Assembly (NCBI RefSeq): GCF_900187605.1
Contig: NZ_FYEA01000006.1
Span: 186,001 to 250,000 of the forward strand
Direction of reading: 5' to 3'
Origin: Pseudomonas sp. Irchel 3H7
Lineage (GTDB): Bacteria > Pseudomonadota > Gammaproteobacteria > Pseudomonadales > Pseudomonadaceae
Length of the DNA stretch: 64,000 bases
The notes under the pieces were generated by a model. The model saw only the letters and a list, made by a program, of their open reading frames with translations, was not told where the DNA came from and did no database searches. The position numbers were made by a program, and so were the translations under genes. This document shows positions 8,929 through 17,713 of the stretch, piece by piece; position 1 is the stretch's first letter; every line of letters starts with the position of its first letter.

Positions 8929-10314
8929 ATGACAGTGGATCTTCGTCAAGTTGACTATGCGAGAACCAAGGCTTTCTACAAGCTCTTGGTAGATAGGCTT
9001 GGGGCAGATGCCTGGGCTACGAGACGTGCTGCTTTTGTGGAGCGCATCCGAGCGAAGGAGTCGAAGATTGATCTGAGCAGACCGATTGAGCTCCAGCTTT
9101 TCGTACCGGCAGAGGAGGACATTGACTGGTACATCCTGGTAGCTGAATTGGCCTACGACGCTCAGGAAAGTGATTGTTCGTACAGCAGCGATCGCATCTA
9201 TCCGTATGCCAAAGCCATTGGAGCTTTTTCGAATCAGCTTCGAAACATCCCTAATATCGAAGGGGTTTTGGACAAGATGTTGGCTAATAAGGCGAAGCCG
9301 GAGACCCAGATTTTTGAACTGCTCACGGCGTCGTTTTACTTGAGGAATGGCTATGAGGTTTCCTTCGTTCCGGAGAACAGCCTTGTTTGGCCGGACGGGA
9401 AAACGAAAAAATCCCCCGATCTGCTCGTCAAAAGTGATGATGAGGAGTTCTATGTTGAGTGCAAACGAGCGGGCAAACAGACTCAGTATTCGCACATTGA
9501 AGAAGAGGCTTGGGCCAGCGTATGGAATCAGTTAGGCCAGCATATGCTAGAGGTCGCGCCTTGGAGCATCGTTGACCTGACCTTTCATGATCAGGTTTCT
9601 GATGCGGCGGTGGAAGATGTAATCAAGGTGGTGAATCGCGCGATCAAAGTGGGGGGTGGCAAGATTCGAGAAGGTGCCATCAGTGCGCAGATTAGAGGCA
9701 TTGATAGGGCACACCTCGAACGCCACTATCGCAGCAATTCCGTTAGGGCCAATAGTCCTCAGCATGAGTTGCTGGTCTTCGGCGAAATAGATAGCAATGA
9801 GAAACGCAGCATTGCGACGATAGCAGGGAGTATCGTTCGGCCAGGTGATTCGAACAGCATTCTCAATATTTTTATTGAGGGCGTCACCAATTGTGTGGCC
9901 GCTCAGTGGCGGTGTGAGCACGCGATTTCACTTGAGCGGCGTTCCCGCCACTTTAAGGGGCTCGTCAATGATGGGATCAGTCAAATCCCTCCCGATAAGC
10001 TTGGGGTTGTCCATATTTGGTACGAGACAGTCGAAGGGATCAGTGTCGAGGAGATAAGGCGGGTAAAAAACGTCGACAGCCTCTCAACATTTGACGCTTC
10101 TGGTACCCGAGTGATGGGTATCCTTGTTCATGGTGTGAATTACTACCCAATGGAGAACCGCTACGAGTGTGCGGAGACAGTACAGTATTTTGCTCGTGTG
10201 CCGGATTTGATGAAGCTTTATCCCTACTCCCTGATGTTGTCCACTGAGGATACCTTGGAGATTGAAGGCGCAACTCATTGGGAACAGGACAAGGCTGCCA
10301 AATCTACTCAGTGA
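8929..10314 (+). CDS. Predicted PD-(D/E)XK nuclease-like protein, GMT cargo
   Basis: From the ATG at 8929 the protein has 461 residues. A restriction-endonuclease-like core is visible: a helix with Glu in 'TQIFELLTASFYLRNGYEV', Asp164 in 'KSPDLLV' and the Glu177-Cys-Lys179 strand 'FYVECKR'. That E...D...ExK spacing is typical of the fold, so DNA or RNA cleavage is the inferred activity. The remaining 280 residues show no domain I can name. GTG at 8935 is an alternative start with better spacing from the AGGGAG at 8921-8926. The next gene also has a D...ExK signature, which suggests paired nucleases. A plain repair enzyme is possible, but the island setting favours defence. Confidence 0.7.
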   Translation: MTVDLRQVDYARTKAFYKLLVDRLGADAWATRRAAFVERIRAKESKIDLSRPIELQLFVPAEEDIDWYILVAELAYDAQESDCSYSSDRIYPYAKAIGAFSNQLRNIPNIEGVLDKMLANKAKPETQIFELLTASFYLRNGYEVSFVPENSLVWPDGKTKKSPDLLVKSDDEEFYVECKRAGKQTQYSHIEEEAWASVWNQLGQHMLEVAPWSIVDLTFHDQVSDAAVEDVIKVVNRAIKVGGGKIREGAISAQIRGIDRAHLERHYRSNSVRANSPQHELLVFGEIDSNEKRSIATIAGSIVRPGDSNSILNIFIEGVTNCVAAQWRCEHAISLERRSRHFKGLVNDGISQIPPDKLGVVHIWYETVEGISVEEIRRVKNVDSLSTFDASGTRVMGILVHGVNYYPMENRYECAETVQYFARVPDLMKLYPYSLMLSTEDTLEIEGATHWEQDKAAKSTQ

Positions 10315-10568
10315 ATCCGGACTCAGCGGGGGCGTGTTTGGGCGCGTCTCCCTGAGAGAGTCCGTGCCTCAATTGCCAGGCTTTAATGAACTCCGTTGTG
10401 GTGAAGATGTGCTACCTCGAAATGGAGTCGCCTCATCACTAACCAGGAGATCGAGAGTCTGATCCAGCATGTACTCCCATGCAGCGAGTGAGTGAGAAAG
10501 GCCAGCAGCAATGCACTTATGGGTGTTCGCCTGACCCACACTAGGACATATGGAATGGAGGTTTCAGG

Positions 10569-11978
10569 ATGAGATACCCAAGGGAAACCCTGCGCTTGGG
10601 GATGGCTGCGCTGCTGCTCCATGCGGTCAAGGAGGCACCTGATAATTTCAAGGCGTTGCGGGAGTTACACCGCATGCTCCTTCGCCAGATTGTTAATTGT
10701 GAGCGCCGAATTAGGCGGCTCAAGAATGCCAGACAGCGGATCCGCTCTTTCCTTTCCAGTAAAAGGCCAGTAAAGGCCACAGCCAAAATGCTGAAAAAGG
10801 TTCTCCAGGGGATCGATGGACGGGTTAAGGACATCCATCATCTTTTGTTTTTGTGGCGTTGCTTTGGCGATGGCATCGCATGCATTTACCAGAGCACGTA
10901 TAGCCTCAAGCATCTCTACTTTGACGCGGATTATCAGGTCAAAAGTGATCCGGGGTTTGTGCAGGGGAAGGAGGGGCTGATTCGGGAATACCGCTTGCTG
11001 CGCAAAGCTCTCCAGATGAAGGTGCCGGCAGTACTTTCGGATCTGACCAACATCATTCGCCATGGAGATGTTTGCTTACTGGCTCAAGCTGATCCTGTGC
11101 CGATTGAGGTCAAGTCCTCTTCGAACAGCAACGATCGGGTACGACGCCAAATTGAGCAGTTGCAAGTGCTCCATGATTTCTACACGAATGATGGTGCCGC
11201 TTCATTTCGAGGACTGCCTGCCAAGCGCATTGCCATTGAGTCACCGGTGGTGAGCTATGAGCTCGTGTTCAACGAATGCATGACCACAGCACACACGAAT
11301 GGCATGCAGATTGTGTCTCCCGAGCCAGGGTTGACTTACATCTGTGCAAGGACAGAAGGTCAGTGGAGTGGCGCAATGTTGGAGGCCGTGGAAAGTCACT
11401 CGAACGGCTCGACGTTGTGCGTTGCGCTTACTCCAGATCCTACATGGCTTCCTCACTATTCATTCACAGCCTCGCTGTCGCCGGTCAATACCGTTTTATT
11501 TATGCAGGAAGTCGTCATTGGCGTCGTACTCATCGACCTAGCGATCTTGAAAGACCTGCTTGCCCAGAAAAACTTGAATCCGGTGATTCTCATGGATGGC
11601 GTGCATGCACTCCAGGTCTCTTGGGGTTTTGAGGTGAAGGATGATGTGCTGTCTGATCTAGGGAAGGGCCATGGGAAGGGATGCGAGCAGGTAAGCGATA
11701 ACATGGCAGTCGGCGACGTGGCTGACGGAGTAATAAATCTCCATCCTTTTAGTGGTCAGGGCATTTTCAGGGCCAGTGAACTCCATTTCCTGCGAACAGC
11801 CACGCAGTTCGAATCACTCAGTTGGTTTGTTGATGGATTGGCATCGCAAATGGATCTGATCAAGTGCGAGCAGCTTCCCACCACAGATAATCCAAACAAT
11901 GGTGAGTTTTACATGGAGGTGCCCGACGGCTGGCTTGAAGCTCAAGACTGCTATGTCGCCACACCTTATGAGTCTTAG
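10569..11978 (+). CDS. Hypothetical protein with D-x12-ExK nuclease-like signature, GMT cargo
   Basis: The 469-residue product starts with a basic, helix-rich region (about 1-100, many Arg/Lys) likely to contact nucleic acid or a partner. In the middle, 'HGDVCLLAQADPVPIEVKSS' gives Asp167, Glu180 and Lys182, the order and spacing of a PD-(D/E)XK active site. The C-terminal 250 residues are not recognisable. GGAGG lies about eight bases before the ATG. The gene follows the preceding nuclease gene by 254 bases on the same strand, so they may be co-transcribed. The nuclease call rests on one short motif and is an inference. Confidence 0.65.
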   Translation: MRYPRETLRLGMAALLLHAVKEAPDNFKALRELHRMLLRQIVNCERRIRRLKNARQRIRSFLSSKRPVKATAKMLKKVLQGIDGRVKDIHHLLFLWRCFGDGIACIYQSTYSLKHLYFDADYQVKSDPGFVQGKEGLIREYRLLRKALQMKVPAVLSDLTNIIRHGDVCLLAQADPVPIEVKSSSNSNDRVRRQIEQLQVLHDFYTNDGAASFRGLPAKRIAIESPVVSYELVFNECMTTAHTNGMQIVSPEPGLTYICARTEGQWSGAMLEAVESHSNGSTLCVALTPDPTWLPHYSFTASLSPVNTVLFMQEVVIGVVLIDLAILKDLLAQKNLNPVILMDGVHALQVSWGFEVKDDVLSDLGKGHGKGCEQVSDNMAVGDVADGVINLHPFSGQGIFRASELHFLRTATQFESLSWFVDGLASQMDLIKCEQLPTTDNPNNGEFYMEVPDGWLEAQDCYVATPYES

Positions 11979-12150
11979 TTTTCTAGCTCGGGAATAGATG
12001 CCCAGTCAGCAGTCAGAATACCCGGCGCATCTCAAATGCCCATTTAGAGCGGTGGAGCCGAACGTGCAGGTTGGTTGACATTTTCAAGAAAGTGCATAAA
12101 AATCCAGTTGACAGATTTTTCGATATGCATAGTTTCTGAGGATCCACCTG

Positions 12151-12768
12151 ATGCTTGAGACTCAACACCCCAGCTATTTCGAACCCCGACTGCAACCAGA
12201 ATACCTCGACAGGTTTTGTCAGGAGGTCTGTTCCGTTGCGTATGGGGCACTGGAAGACTCAACCACTCAATACGACACCGCTTACACGCGCGGGACGTTG
12301 TTGTTTGGTCGTCTGCAGGGGCTTTCCCAGGTCTTGGGTAAGGACAAGTCTTTGCCTTGGTTGGAGTTGAGAAATGCGACGCTGGATTTCACGGTCAGTG
12401 TGAACGGCGTTTTGTTTCAGGTGGTCACGGACAATCCTCAAGACATCAGGAAAACTCACCGGATCAAGGCTAATCCGCTGGAGCAGCACCAGTTGAGCTT
12501 GTTTGAGATGTCTCCTGAAGTTTGCACTTGGCGGGTCTACCTGTCGAGTAACCAGGATCCTGAATTCCCGAAAATCGAAACAGCGATCGTCGGTTTTGAT
12601 GCTGGTCAGAATGTCGTCTGCCTTTGGAAGCATGAACAACGATCAGGTGTCTCTGTTCGTGCCATGGAGCAGCATCCTCAGGTTGATGTAACTGAAGCTC
12701 AACCGCGTCGTAAAAATAAAGACGCAGATACAGATACTGCAAATGATGTTGGCCCAATAGATGGATGA
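12151..12768 (+). CDS. Hypothetical protein coupled to XRE-ImmA/IrrE gene
   Basis: This 205-residue protein has no signal peptide or membrane segment. It contains an alternating hydrophobic region around residues 75-130 that suggests a beta-rich core, and ends in a charged, low-complexity tail ('RRKNKDADTDTANDVG'). The stop overlaps the next start by eight bases, so the two are translationally coupled and probably form a functional pair. In toxin-antitoxin and defence loci, ImmA/IrrE-type regulators are commonly encoded beside the protein they control; this protein is the candidate effector. I recognise no toxin family. Confidence 0.68.
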   Translation: MLETQHPSYFEPRLQPEYLDRFCQEVCSVAYGALEDSTTQYDTAYTRGTLLFGRLQGLSQVLGKDKSLPWLELRNATLDFTVSVNGVLFQVVTDNPQDIRKTHRIKANPLEQHQLSLFEMSPEVCTWRVYLSSNQDPEFPKIETAIVGFDAGQNVVCLWKHEQRSGVSVRAMEQHPQVDVTEAQPRRKNKDADTDTANDVGPIDG

Positions 12769-13870
12769 AAGAACGCAACAGCTTGCATTTGGCGAGGAGT
12801 TTTCTCCCGAAAAGCTCCGGTTGGCCAGGTGCGCCGCAGGCCTTTCGCTTGCGGAGTTGGGTGAACTGCTTGGCGTTAGCCGGCAGTACGCGCACAAGCT
12901 TGAAATAAACACAGTGCCTAATAGGGCACAGATTGAGGTGCTCAGTAAGGCATTGGGCGTTACTGAGAGATTTTTTTCGAGCCCCCGGCGTGGATCGGTT
13001 GAGCTTGAACAATGTCATTTTCGGAGCCTTCGCTCATCCACTCAGACGGTGAAGAAGAGCATTGCTTCGCAGGTTGAGGTGTTTGAACTGTTCCTTGATG
13101 GACTCGAAAAGGAAATCGACTTTCCTAGCGTGAAGTTTTCGACTTTTGACGAGACGCCCGTGAACCACGACTCGATGGAGATCGCTGCTGAGCGTTTTCG
13201 GCGTGAACAGTCGATTGGTATCGGCCCTATCGCGAACTTGACGCGGCTTGTGGAGAGTGTTGGCGTTCTGGTTGTGAACCTCGCTGATGCTGATGATCGA
13301 GTCGATGCGTTCTCGCTGTACAACAAACGCCCTCTGATCGTGCGCAACATTGCAAAGGAGAATCCTTGTCGTCAGCGTTTTGATATCGCTCATGAGTTGG
13401 GTCACCTGGTCATGCACCAAGGCATCGAAACGGGATGCCGTACCACTGAGGATCAAGCTAACCAGTTTGCGAGCGCCTTGTTGATGCCTCGTACGAGCTT
13501 CGCAGGGGAGTTTCCTCCGATGCGAGGGCAGTACCTCAATTGGTCTGCACTCAGGGAGCTCAAACTACGTTGGAAGGTGAGTTTCAAAGCACTCATCTAC
13601 AGAGCGCAGACGCTGAATCTGATCACCCAGGATCAGGCACGATCGGGCTTTACCTATCTCAATCGCAATGGATTCACTCGGCGAGAGGAGTTGGATGAGC
13701 AGATTGAGATGGAATCTCCGAGTCTTGTTCAGAAAGCTATCGAGCTTCTGGATCATGCTGCGTGGCGCGGCATCCTGAAGAATTCTGGACTTACAGATGC
13801 GCTTGTCACTGATCGCTTCATGCTCAAGGTGCCCGTCGCGTCCTTGTCTCTCGTGAAGTCAGGAAGCTGA
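12761..13870 (+). CDS. XRE-family regulator with ImmA/IrrE metallopeptidase domain
   Basis: The 369-residue protein has an N-terminal helix-turn-helix ('SLAELGELLGVSRQYAHKLE', about residues 28-47) and a central zinc-peptidase domain with His211-Glu-Leu-Gly-His215 in 'DIAHELGHLVMH', followed by 'EDQANQFASALLMPR'. In known ImmA/IrrE proteins the HExxH motif cleaves a repressor on a damage or stress signal. Here DNA binding and protease are fused, which fits an antitoxin or regulator that senses a signal and derepresses or disarms its partner. It overlaps the 205-aa gene upstream. Confidence 0.85.
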   Translation: MDERTQQLAFGEEFSPEKLRLARCAAGLSLAELGELLGVSRQYAHKLEINTVPNRAQIEVLSKALGVTERFFSSPRRGSVELEQCHFRSLRSSTQTVKKSIASQVEVFELFLDGLEKEIDFPSVKFSTFDETPVNHDSMEIAAERFRREQSIGIGPIANLTRLVESVGVLVVNLADADDRVDAFSLYNKRPLIVRNIAKENPCRQRFDIAHELGHLVMHQGIETGCRTTEDQANQFASALLMPRTSFAGEFPPMRGQYLNWSALRELKLRWKVSFKALIYRAQTLNLITQDQARSGFTYLNRNGFTRREELDEQIEMESPSLVQKAIELLDHAAWRGILKNSGLTDALVTDRFMLKVPVASLSLVKSGS

Positions 13871-14374
13871 TTTAGCTGGCTGCTGGAACAGGAGAAAATG
13901 TATTGAGCAGGTGCCTATGATTCACTCACGGGCAGTAGAAGTGAGTCAGACATTGGCTCAGAGTGATTACTCAAACGGCTCACCGGCCTGCTTCGATTGA
14001 GGTAGGACGGAAGCGTTTGACGAGGGGCTAACCTGTCATGATTTGGCTATCGGTTCAGTTTTCTAGACATAAGCCGATAGCTTGATGTGGTGTGGACACC
14101 TTTGAGTATCGAAGCTAACGTGAGTGAACGTAATGTCTGAACGCGAGTTTTCAGCGGTTGTCTCAATGGTGGAAGGATGGCGTTCATGTGCTTCTGAGGA
14201 AGCGGCAGTGTTCACTGAAGCGCGCAATCTGTATACTGATTGACCAACTGAATGCTCGAACGCCCGCTTAACTGTGTGAGGCTTCGATGAGCTGCAAGCG
14301 CTAACGCCGCCGATTGTGCTTAGCTTAGCTCACATGCTAATTTGAATTATCCATGCCGTTTCTTGAGAGAAGCC
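13871..14374. other. Intergenic region before the peptidase module
   Basis: This half-kilobase separates the ImmA/IrrE pair from the next cargo block. Apart from one weak 36-codon frame (listed separately) I see no gene. The small gene at 14375 needs a promoter here, but I cannot fix one with confidence. Confidence 0.4.
14133..14243 (+). CDS. Possible 36-residue peptide
   Basis: A short frame starting ATG-TCT-GAA encodes an acidic peptide with a plausible helix ('SAVVSMVEGWRSCASEEAA'). The ribosome-binding site is poor and no family is recognised, so it may be chance. It is recorded because it sits in an otherwise empty stretch just before the peptidase module. Confidence 0.2.
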   Translation: MSEREFSAVVSMVEGWRSCASEEAAVFTEARNLYTD

Positions 14375-14554
14375 ATGAGTCTGATTGCACTGATTGAACT
14401 CACAAATCGTAGAAAATATGAGGCATCTGACGTTCGCGCCGCGCGAATGGAAGAGAGCCGTGAGCGTCTGCGCCAGTACGACCAAGAGATTGAGAAGCGT
14501 ATCGCTTCCCAAACCGTGAGCCAGGCCCTGCTAGCTAAGACCTGCAGCCTCTAA
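14375..14554 (+). CDS. Small helical protein upstream of peptidase-like gene
   Basis: The product has 59 residues, starting at the ATG that follows GAGAGAAG. It is mostly a charged amphipathic helix ('ARMEESRERLRQYDQEIEKR') and probably forms a coiled coil. It is followed within 30 bases by a hairpin and then the large peptidase-like gene, so it could be a regulator, inhibitor or substrate of that protein. No family is recognised. Confidence 0.45.
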   Translation: MSLIALIELTNRRKYEASDVRAARMEESRERLRQYDQEIEKRIASQTVSQALLAKTCSL

Positions 14555-14570
14555 CCTATTCTCGAAGGAA

Positions 14571-14595
14571 AAAGCAGCCGATGGCTGCTTTTTTT
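14571..14595 (+). terminator. Terminator-like hairpin overlapping a start codon
   Basis: AGCAGCC / GGCTGCT form a 7-bp stem with a GAT loop, extendable by A-T pairs and followed by seven T residues. It stands between the 59-aa gene and the large peptidase-like gene. The earliest ATG of the large gene (14581) lies in the loop, so the structure could end the first transcript, attenuate the second, or mask its start. Confidence 0.7.
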
Positions 14596-16734
14596 ATGCC
14601 TATGACTCCGTACCTTGTTTCCGAATTTGCGAAGCCGACGATCACTAACCTTGTTAGAGAGTGCTTTGGGTACCACTTCCCGGACATCTTCAGTAAGGAT
14701 CAGGTTGACTACGTTTTTACCTATCTGACCTGTCTGGGAGCTAAGACAGTGTTGTTGGAGTTCGATTACGTCGACAAAGACTATCTGGAAGATTTCTCGC
14801 GCTATTACGTCAAGCGTTTCGGCAACGACGGGCACAAGTGTGCACGCCTTCACTTTTTCTCTTCACGCGTCGATCACCGAACGATTACTTCGATTTTGAA
14901 GCGAGGTGAGATGGCGCGCGCCGAAATTGACGACTTGAACAACGATTACCTCGGCTTCATGGTAATCAAGCCGCTGCCTCGCACGTTCATCGGGAAAACC
15001 TGCTTGAAGGTCATGCCGGATGAACGCAATGGGTACAAGCGCAAGCGCCGTCTCGCTCGTGAGTACAACGTTGACTTGTTCGGAATTTCGCTAAAGGTGA
15101 ATTCCATTGCCTTTCAGGAACAGGACAAAGTCGTTGCAGCCTGTGCAACGACTGCAATTTGGGCCTCCTTGCATGCGTTGAAGTTGCGTAATACGCGCGG
15201 AATCCATTCGTGTAGCGAAATCACGATCAATGCCCTTAACCACGTTGAAGATTCATCCAACAGTTTTCCAAGCTTGCAGTTGAGCAACAAGCAGATTCTC
15301 AGGTCGTTGGATGTTGAAGGGTTGCGGTACCACGCCAAGAGCATGGAAGCACCTGATAAGGATTACTTCATGCGGTCAGTGATTGCGCACATCAACAGTT
15401 CGCTTCCAATGATTCTCACTGGAGAGGTCTTCGCGCACGAAACCAACGTTCCTACCATGCCCGAATTTGATTCAGATGGAGACGATGGTACTGCGAGCTC
15501 TCCGACCGATAGCAATGGTGGGCAAACGGCGAAGCCAGTATTCAAGGCTCGTGGTAATCACGCTATTTGTGTGGTGGGTTACAAGGTCGATCAGGACGAA
15601 GAGGTTCTCTACGTTCATGATGATCGGCTTGGGCCTTACGCACGGGCGAAGCTGATTAGTATCGACGGATACATTTTGTTGGATGGCTCGGCACCTCGCG
15701 ATATCAAGTGGGCTCTTGGCCTGCAGCGTATGAATGTTCGAGGTGGATGGGACGAACCGCACGAGCTTATTACGCCTGATTTTTCTGTCGTACCCTGTGA
15801 CAGAAAGGCACGCCTTCCTTTTATGTACGTTTACGAAACGTGCAATGTCATCGTTAAGGAATTGAAGAGCATGGCGGGAGCCGTGCCCCTGGATTTCTTG
15901 AAATATGATATTGAACTACGAGAGATTTCGGACATTCGCAGCGAGGTGTTGGCTCACGAGCCTGAACTGGCAACCTTTGAAGATTACGATTTGCGAGTGG
16001 CCACCGATGAAGAGATCGATTCCTGGCAAGCGGAAAAAGTGGAATTTCTAACCACCAGTTATGCTCGACTTCAGTGGGTAGCTTCATTCAATTATGAGGA
16101 CACGCCACTCTTCAAGGTGCTGATTGATGCCAGCGAGATTCCACAGGGGAATGCTGTTTCCGCCATCCTGGCTTACGACATTTTTCAGGGCAATGCATTG
16201 CTTAATTTTATTCGAGCGAGCGTTAACCCCGATGAGTTGGAGGCGAACTCTGGTCACTTTTACCAATCGTTCCTTCGTCGATTGACAAAGGACAAAACCA
16301 GCCGAGCCAACCACTTAGATAAAACCTATGGTTCTCCGCGAGCTCCGAAGAATCTTCGTGAGAGCGAGTTTGAGGGTGGCAACATTGTTCTGAACAAGAC
16401 GCTGAAGACCCTGTACGAGCCTAATGGAAAAAGGTTGCTGGACATGTTCCAGAATTTTGCTGATCGTACTGTCGCTAATCTGATCTGGGCGGTCTCACTG
16501 GAAGGTGATTTGCTGATTGCTGAAGAGTGCGACGGCCGTGGGCACCCTAGTATTACGGGCTTCAAGCCAGCTCGAATAGCGGGTGAGATCAGGCACTCCA
16601 TGAAAGACGACACACTACTCATTAATGTGGAGTCAGGACGTTACAGTCGCGATTACATCAATCGGCTTGAGTTGCTGGAAAACGCAAAAAACCGATTTAA
16701 GCTCTATTTCCCAGAACAGGCGTTCGAAATTTAG
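14581..16734 (+). CDS. Large protein with papain/C39-like cysteine peptidase signature, GMT cargo
   Basis: Up to 717 residues are encoded; the start is uncertain among ATG codons at 14581 (inside a hairpin), 14596 and 14602. Numbered from 14602, a Gln in 'FQEQDKVVAACATTAIWASL' precedes Cys181 by seven residues. His320 follows in 'GNHAICVVGYKV', and Asp340/341 in 'YVHDDRLGPY'. The Gln-Cys-His-Asp order and the 'LPMILTG' strand before the His match the papain-like/C39 fold. The N-terminal 150 residues and the C-terminal 350 residues are unrecognised. There is no signal peptide, so it should act in the cytoplasm. The setting between a small helical protein and a small membrane protein suggests a proteolytic defence or toxin module. 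Confidence 0.72.
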   Translation: MAAFFMPMTPYLVSEFAKPTITNLVRECFGYHFPDIFSKDQVDYVFTYLTCLGAKTVLLEFDYVDKDYLEDFSRYYVKRFGNDGHKCARLHFFSSRVDHRTITSILKRGEMARAEIDDLNNDYLGFMVIKPLPRTFIGKTCLKVMPDERNGYKRKRRLAREYNVDLFGISLKVNSIAFQEQDKVVAACATTAIWASLHALKLRNTRGIHSCSEITINALNHVEDSSNSFPSLQLSNKQILRSLDVEGLRYHAKSMEAPDKDYFMRSVIAHINSSLPMILTGEVFAHETNVPTMPEFDSDGDDGTASSPTDSNGGQTAKPVFKARGNHAICVVGYKVDQDEEVLYVHDDRLGPYARAKLISIDGYILLDGSAPRDIKWALGLQRMNVRGGWDEPHELITPDFSVVPCDRKARLPFMYVYETCNVIVKELKSMAGAVPLDFLKYDIELREISDIRSEVLAHEPELATFEDYDLRVATDEEIDSWQAEKVEFLTTSYARLQWVASFNYEDTPLFKVLIDASEIPQGNAVSAILAYDIFQGNALLNFIRASVNPDELEANSGHFYQSFLRRLTKDKTSRANHLDKTYGSPRAPKNLRESEFEGGNIVLNKTLKTLYEPNGKRLLDMFQNFADRTVANLIWAVSLEGDLLIAEECDGRGHPSITGFKPARIAGEIRHSMKDDTLLINVESGRYSRDYINRLELLENAKNRFKLYFPEQAFEI

Positions 16735-16886
16735 GTTGTAGAGGTTCGCTGAGCGGGTGGCATTAAGGGCGTAGTGCCTAGCGGGAAAACCGAGCCACGT
16801 TTTGGGGTGCAAGGGCCTGAAAAGCAATAGAGCATTCAGTCGAAGATAAACGTAATTGTCGTTTACCGTCGAATAGGAGATTCACC

Positions 16887-17159
16887 TTGAGTGCTTTGAA
16901 AATCATGTTCAAAAAGCTTTTCAGCTATACCCAGACGGCCTTGGCCAAGCGCATCGTTGCCTGCTTGGTTTTACCCTTGGTTCTGCACCAAGTGGTGGAC
17001 AAGTCGTATGACGTTTTCCAGGCCACTGTAAATCTGGCTCAATCCATGGGCTTCTGGCAGTCGTTGCCCTATGTTGTGTCCTGCGCCCTGGTGATAGTTA
17101 TCACGCGATTGGCTGTGATTATTGGCCACCGGTTGCGCAAGGCCCACATGTCGAATTGA
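16887..17159 (+). CDS. Small two-helix membrane protein
   Basis: The protein has 90 residues from a TTG start with GGAGA six bases upstream. Two hydrophobic segments are visible ('IVACLVLPLVLHQVV', about 23-37, and 'LPYVVSCALVIVITRLAVII', about 60-79), with basic residues at both ends. It lies 152 bases after the peptidase-like gene on the same strand. A small membrane protein after an enzymatic sensor is a common layout for abortive-infection effectors, but here that is inference only. Confidence 0.55.
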   Translation: MSALKIMFKKLFSYTQTALAKRIVACLVLPLVLHQVVDKSYDVFQATVNLAQSMGFWQSLPYVVSCALVIVITRLAVIIGHRLRKAHMSN

Positions 17160-17240
17160 GGATCTAGCGCATCAGGTAGATGGCGCCCTGTCAGACCACA
17201 GAGACGGAATGCGTCATCACCACGACTACCCGTTCACCTA

Positions 17241-17713
17241 TCAGACGCTCTTCCTGCGACGTTCAATTACCGGATGATCTTCTACGATCTGCTTAGCTGC
17301 TTGAAGCGGCGAGAGCAGCCTGAGATAGCCATCCACAACGGCGCGTCTCGACACTAGATACTGGTCTGCATGGCCAGTACTTTGGCGCTACTGAAACTCC
17401 CTTCTTGGATGACCACCATTTCGGTCACGCCCAACTGCTGCCGAGGGTCTCTCAGGCGGCCTTGCGGGATGTCATTCCGGGTGTGCTTGCGTTGTGACTT
17501 TACTCGACTGTACTGCTTTGTATGAGACACGAAATAATGCAGACGATCGTGATCAACTGCCTCATACACACCCAATTTATTGCCGATGTGGGCTGCGAAC
17601 GGTGATTTCGTGTGGTCGCCACTCATTTGGGCTGTCTGGGAGTCAGCGCGAATGCGGATGACCCATGCCTCTTCGGGAACGCGTGGCAGTCCGTTACCCA
17701 GTCCGTTATTCAA
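17241..17713 (-). pseudogene. Possible frameshifted gene of unknown family
   Basis: On the minus strand one frame encodes about 90-119 codon-like residues, ending at a stop at 17354 after 'KVLAMQTSI'. In another frame, just downstream, a second plausible tail ('RAVVDGYLRLLSPLQAAKQ' and on) runs to a stop at 17241. Joined by a single frameshift they would make one protein. There is no good ribosome-binding site and no family match. I treat it as a likely relic, with low confidence. Confidence 0.25.

Larger units (their letters stand above)
1981..17159. mobile_element. Gamma-Mobile-Trio-type genomic island (left edge fixed, right edge unresolved)
   Basis: The left edge is set to the base by the interruption of greB after 1980. 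The first three genes form a compact operon of two tyrosine recombinases and a small partner, matching the gmtY-gmtZ-gmtX trio that defines GMT islands. GMT islands are known to be mobile and to carry anti-phage systems, T6SS effectors and resistance genes. The genes to 17159 fit such cargo. I end the element there only because recognisable cargo stops; no inverted repeat, target duplication or greB 5' half marks the right end, so the island may be much larger. Confidence 0.6.
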
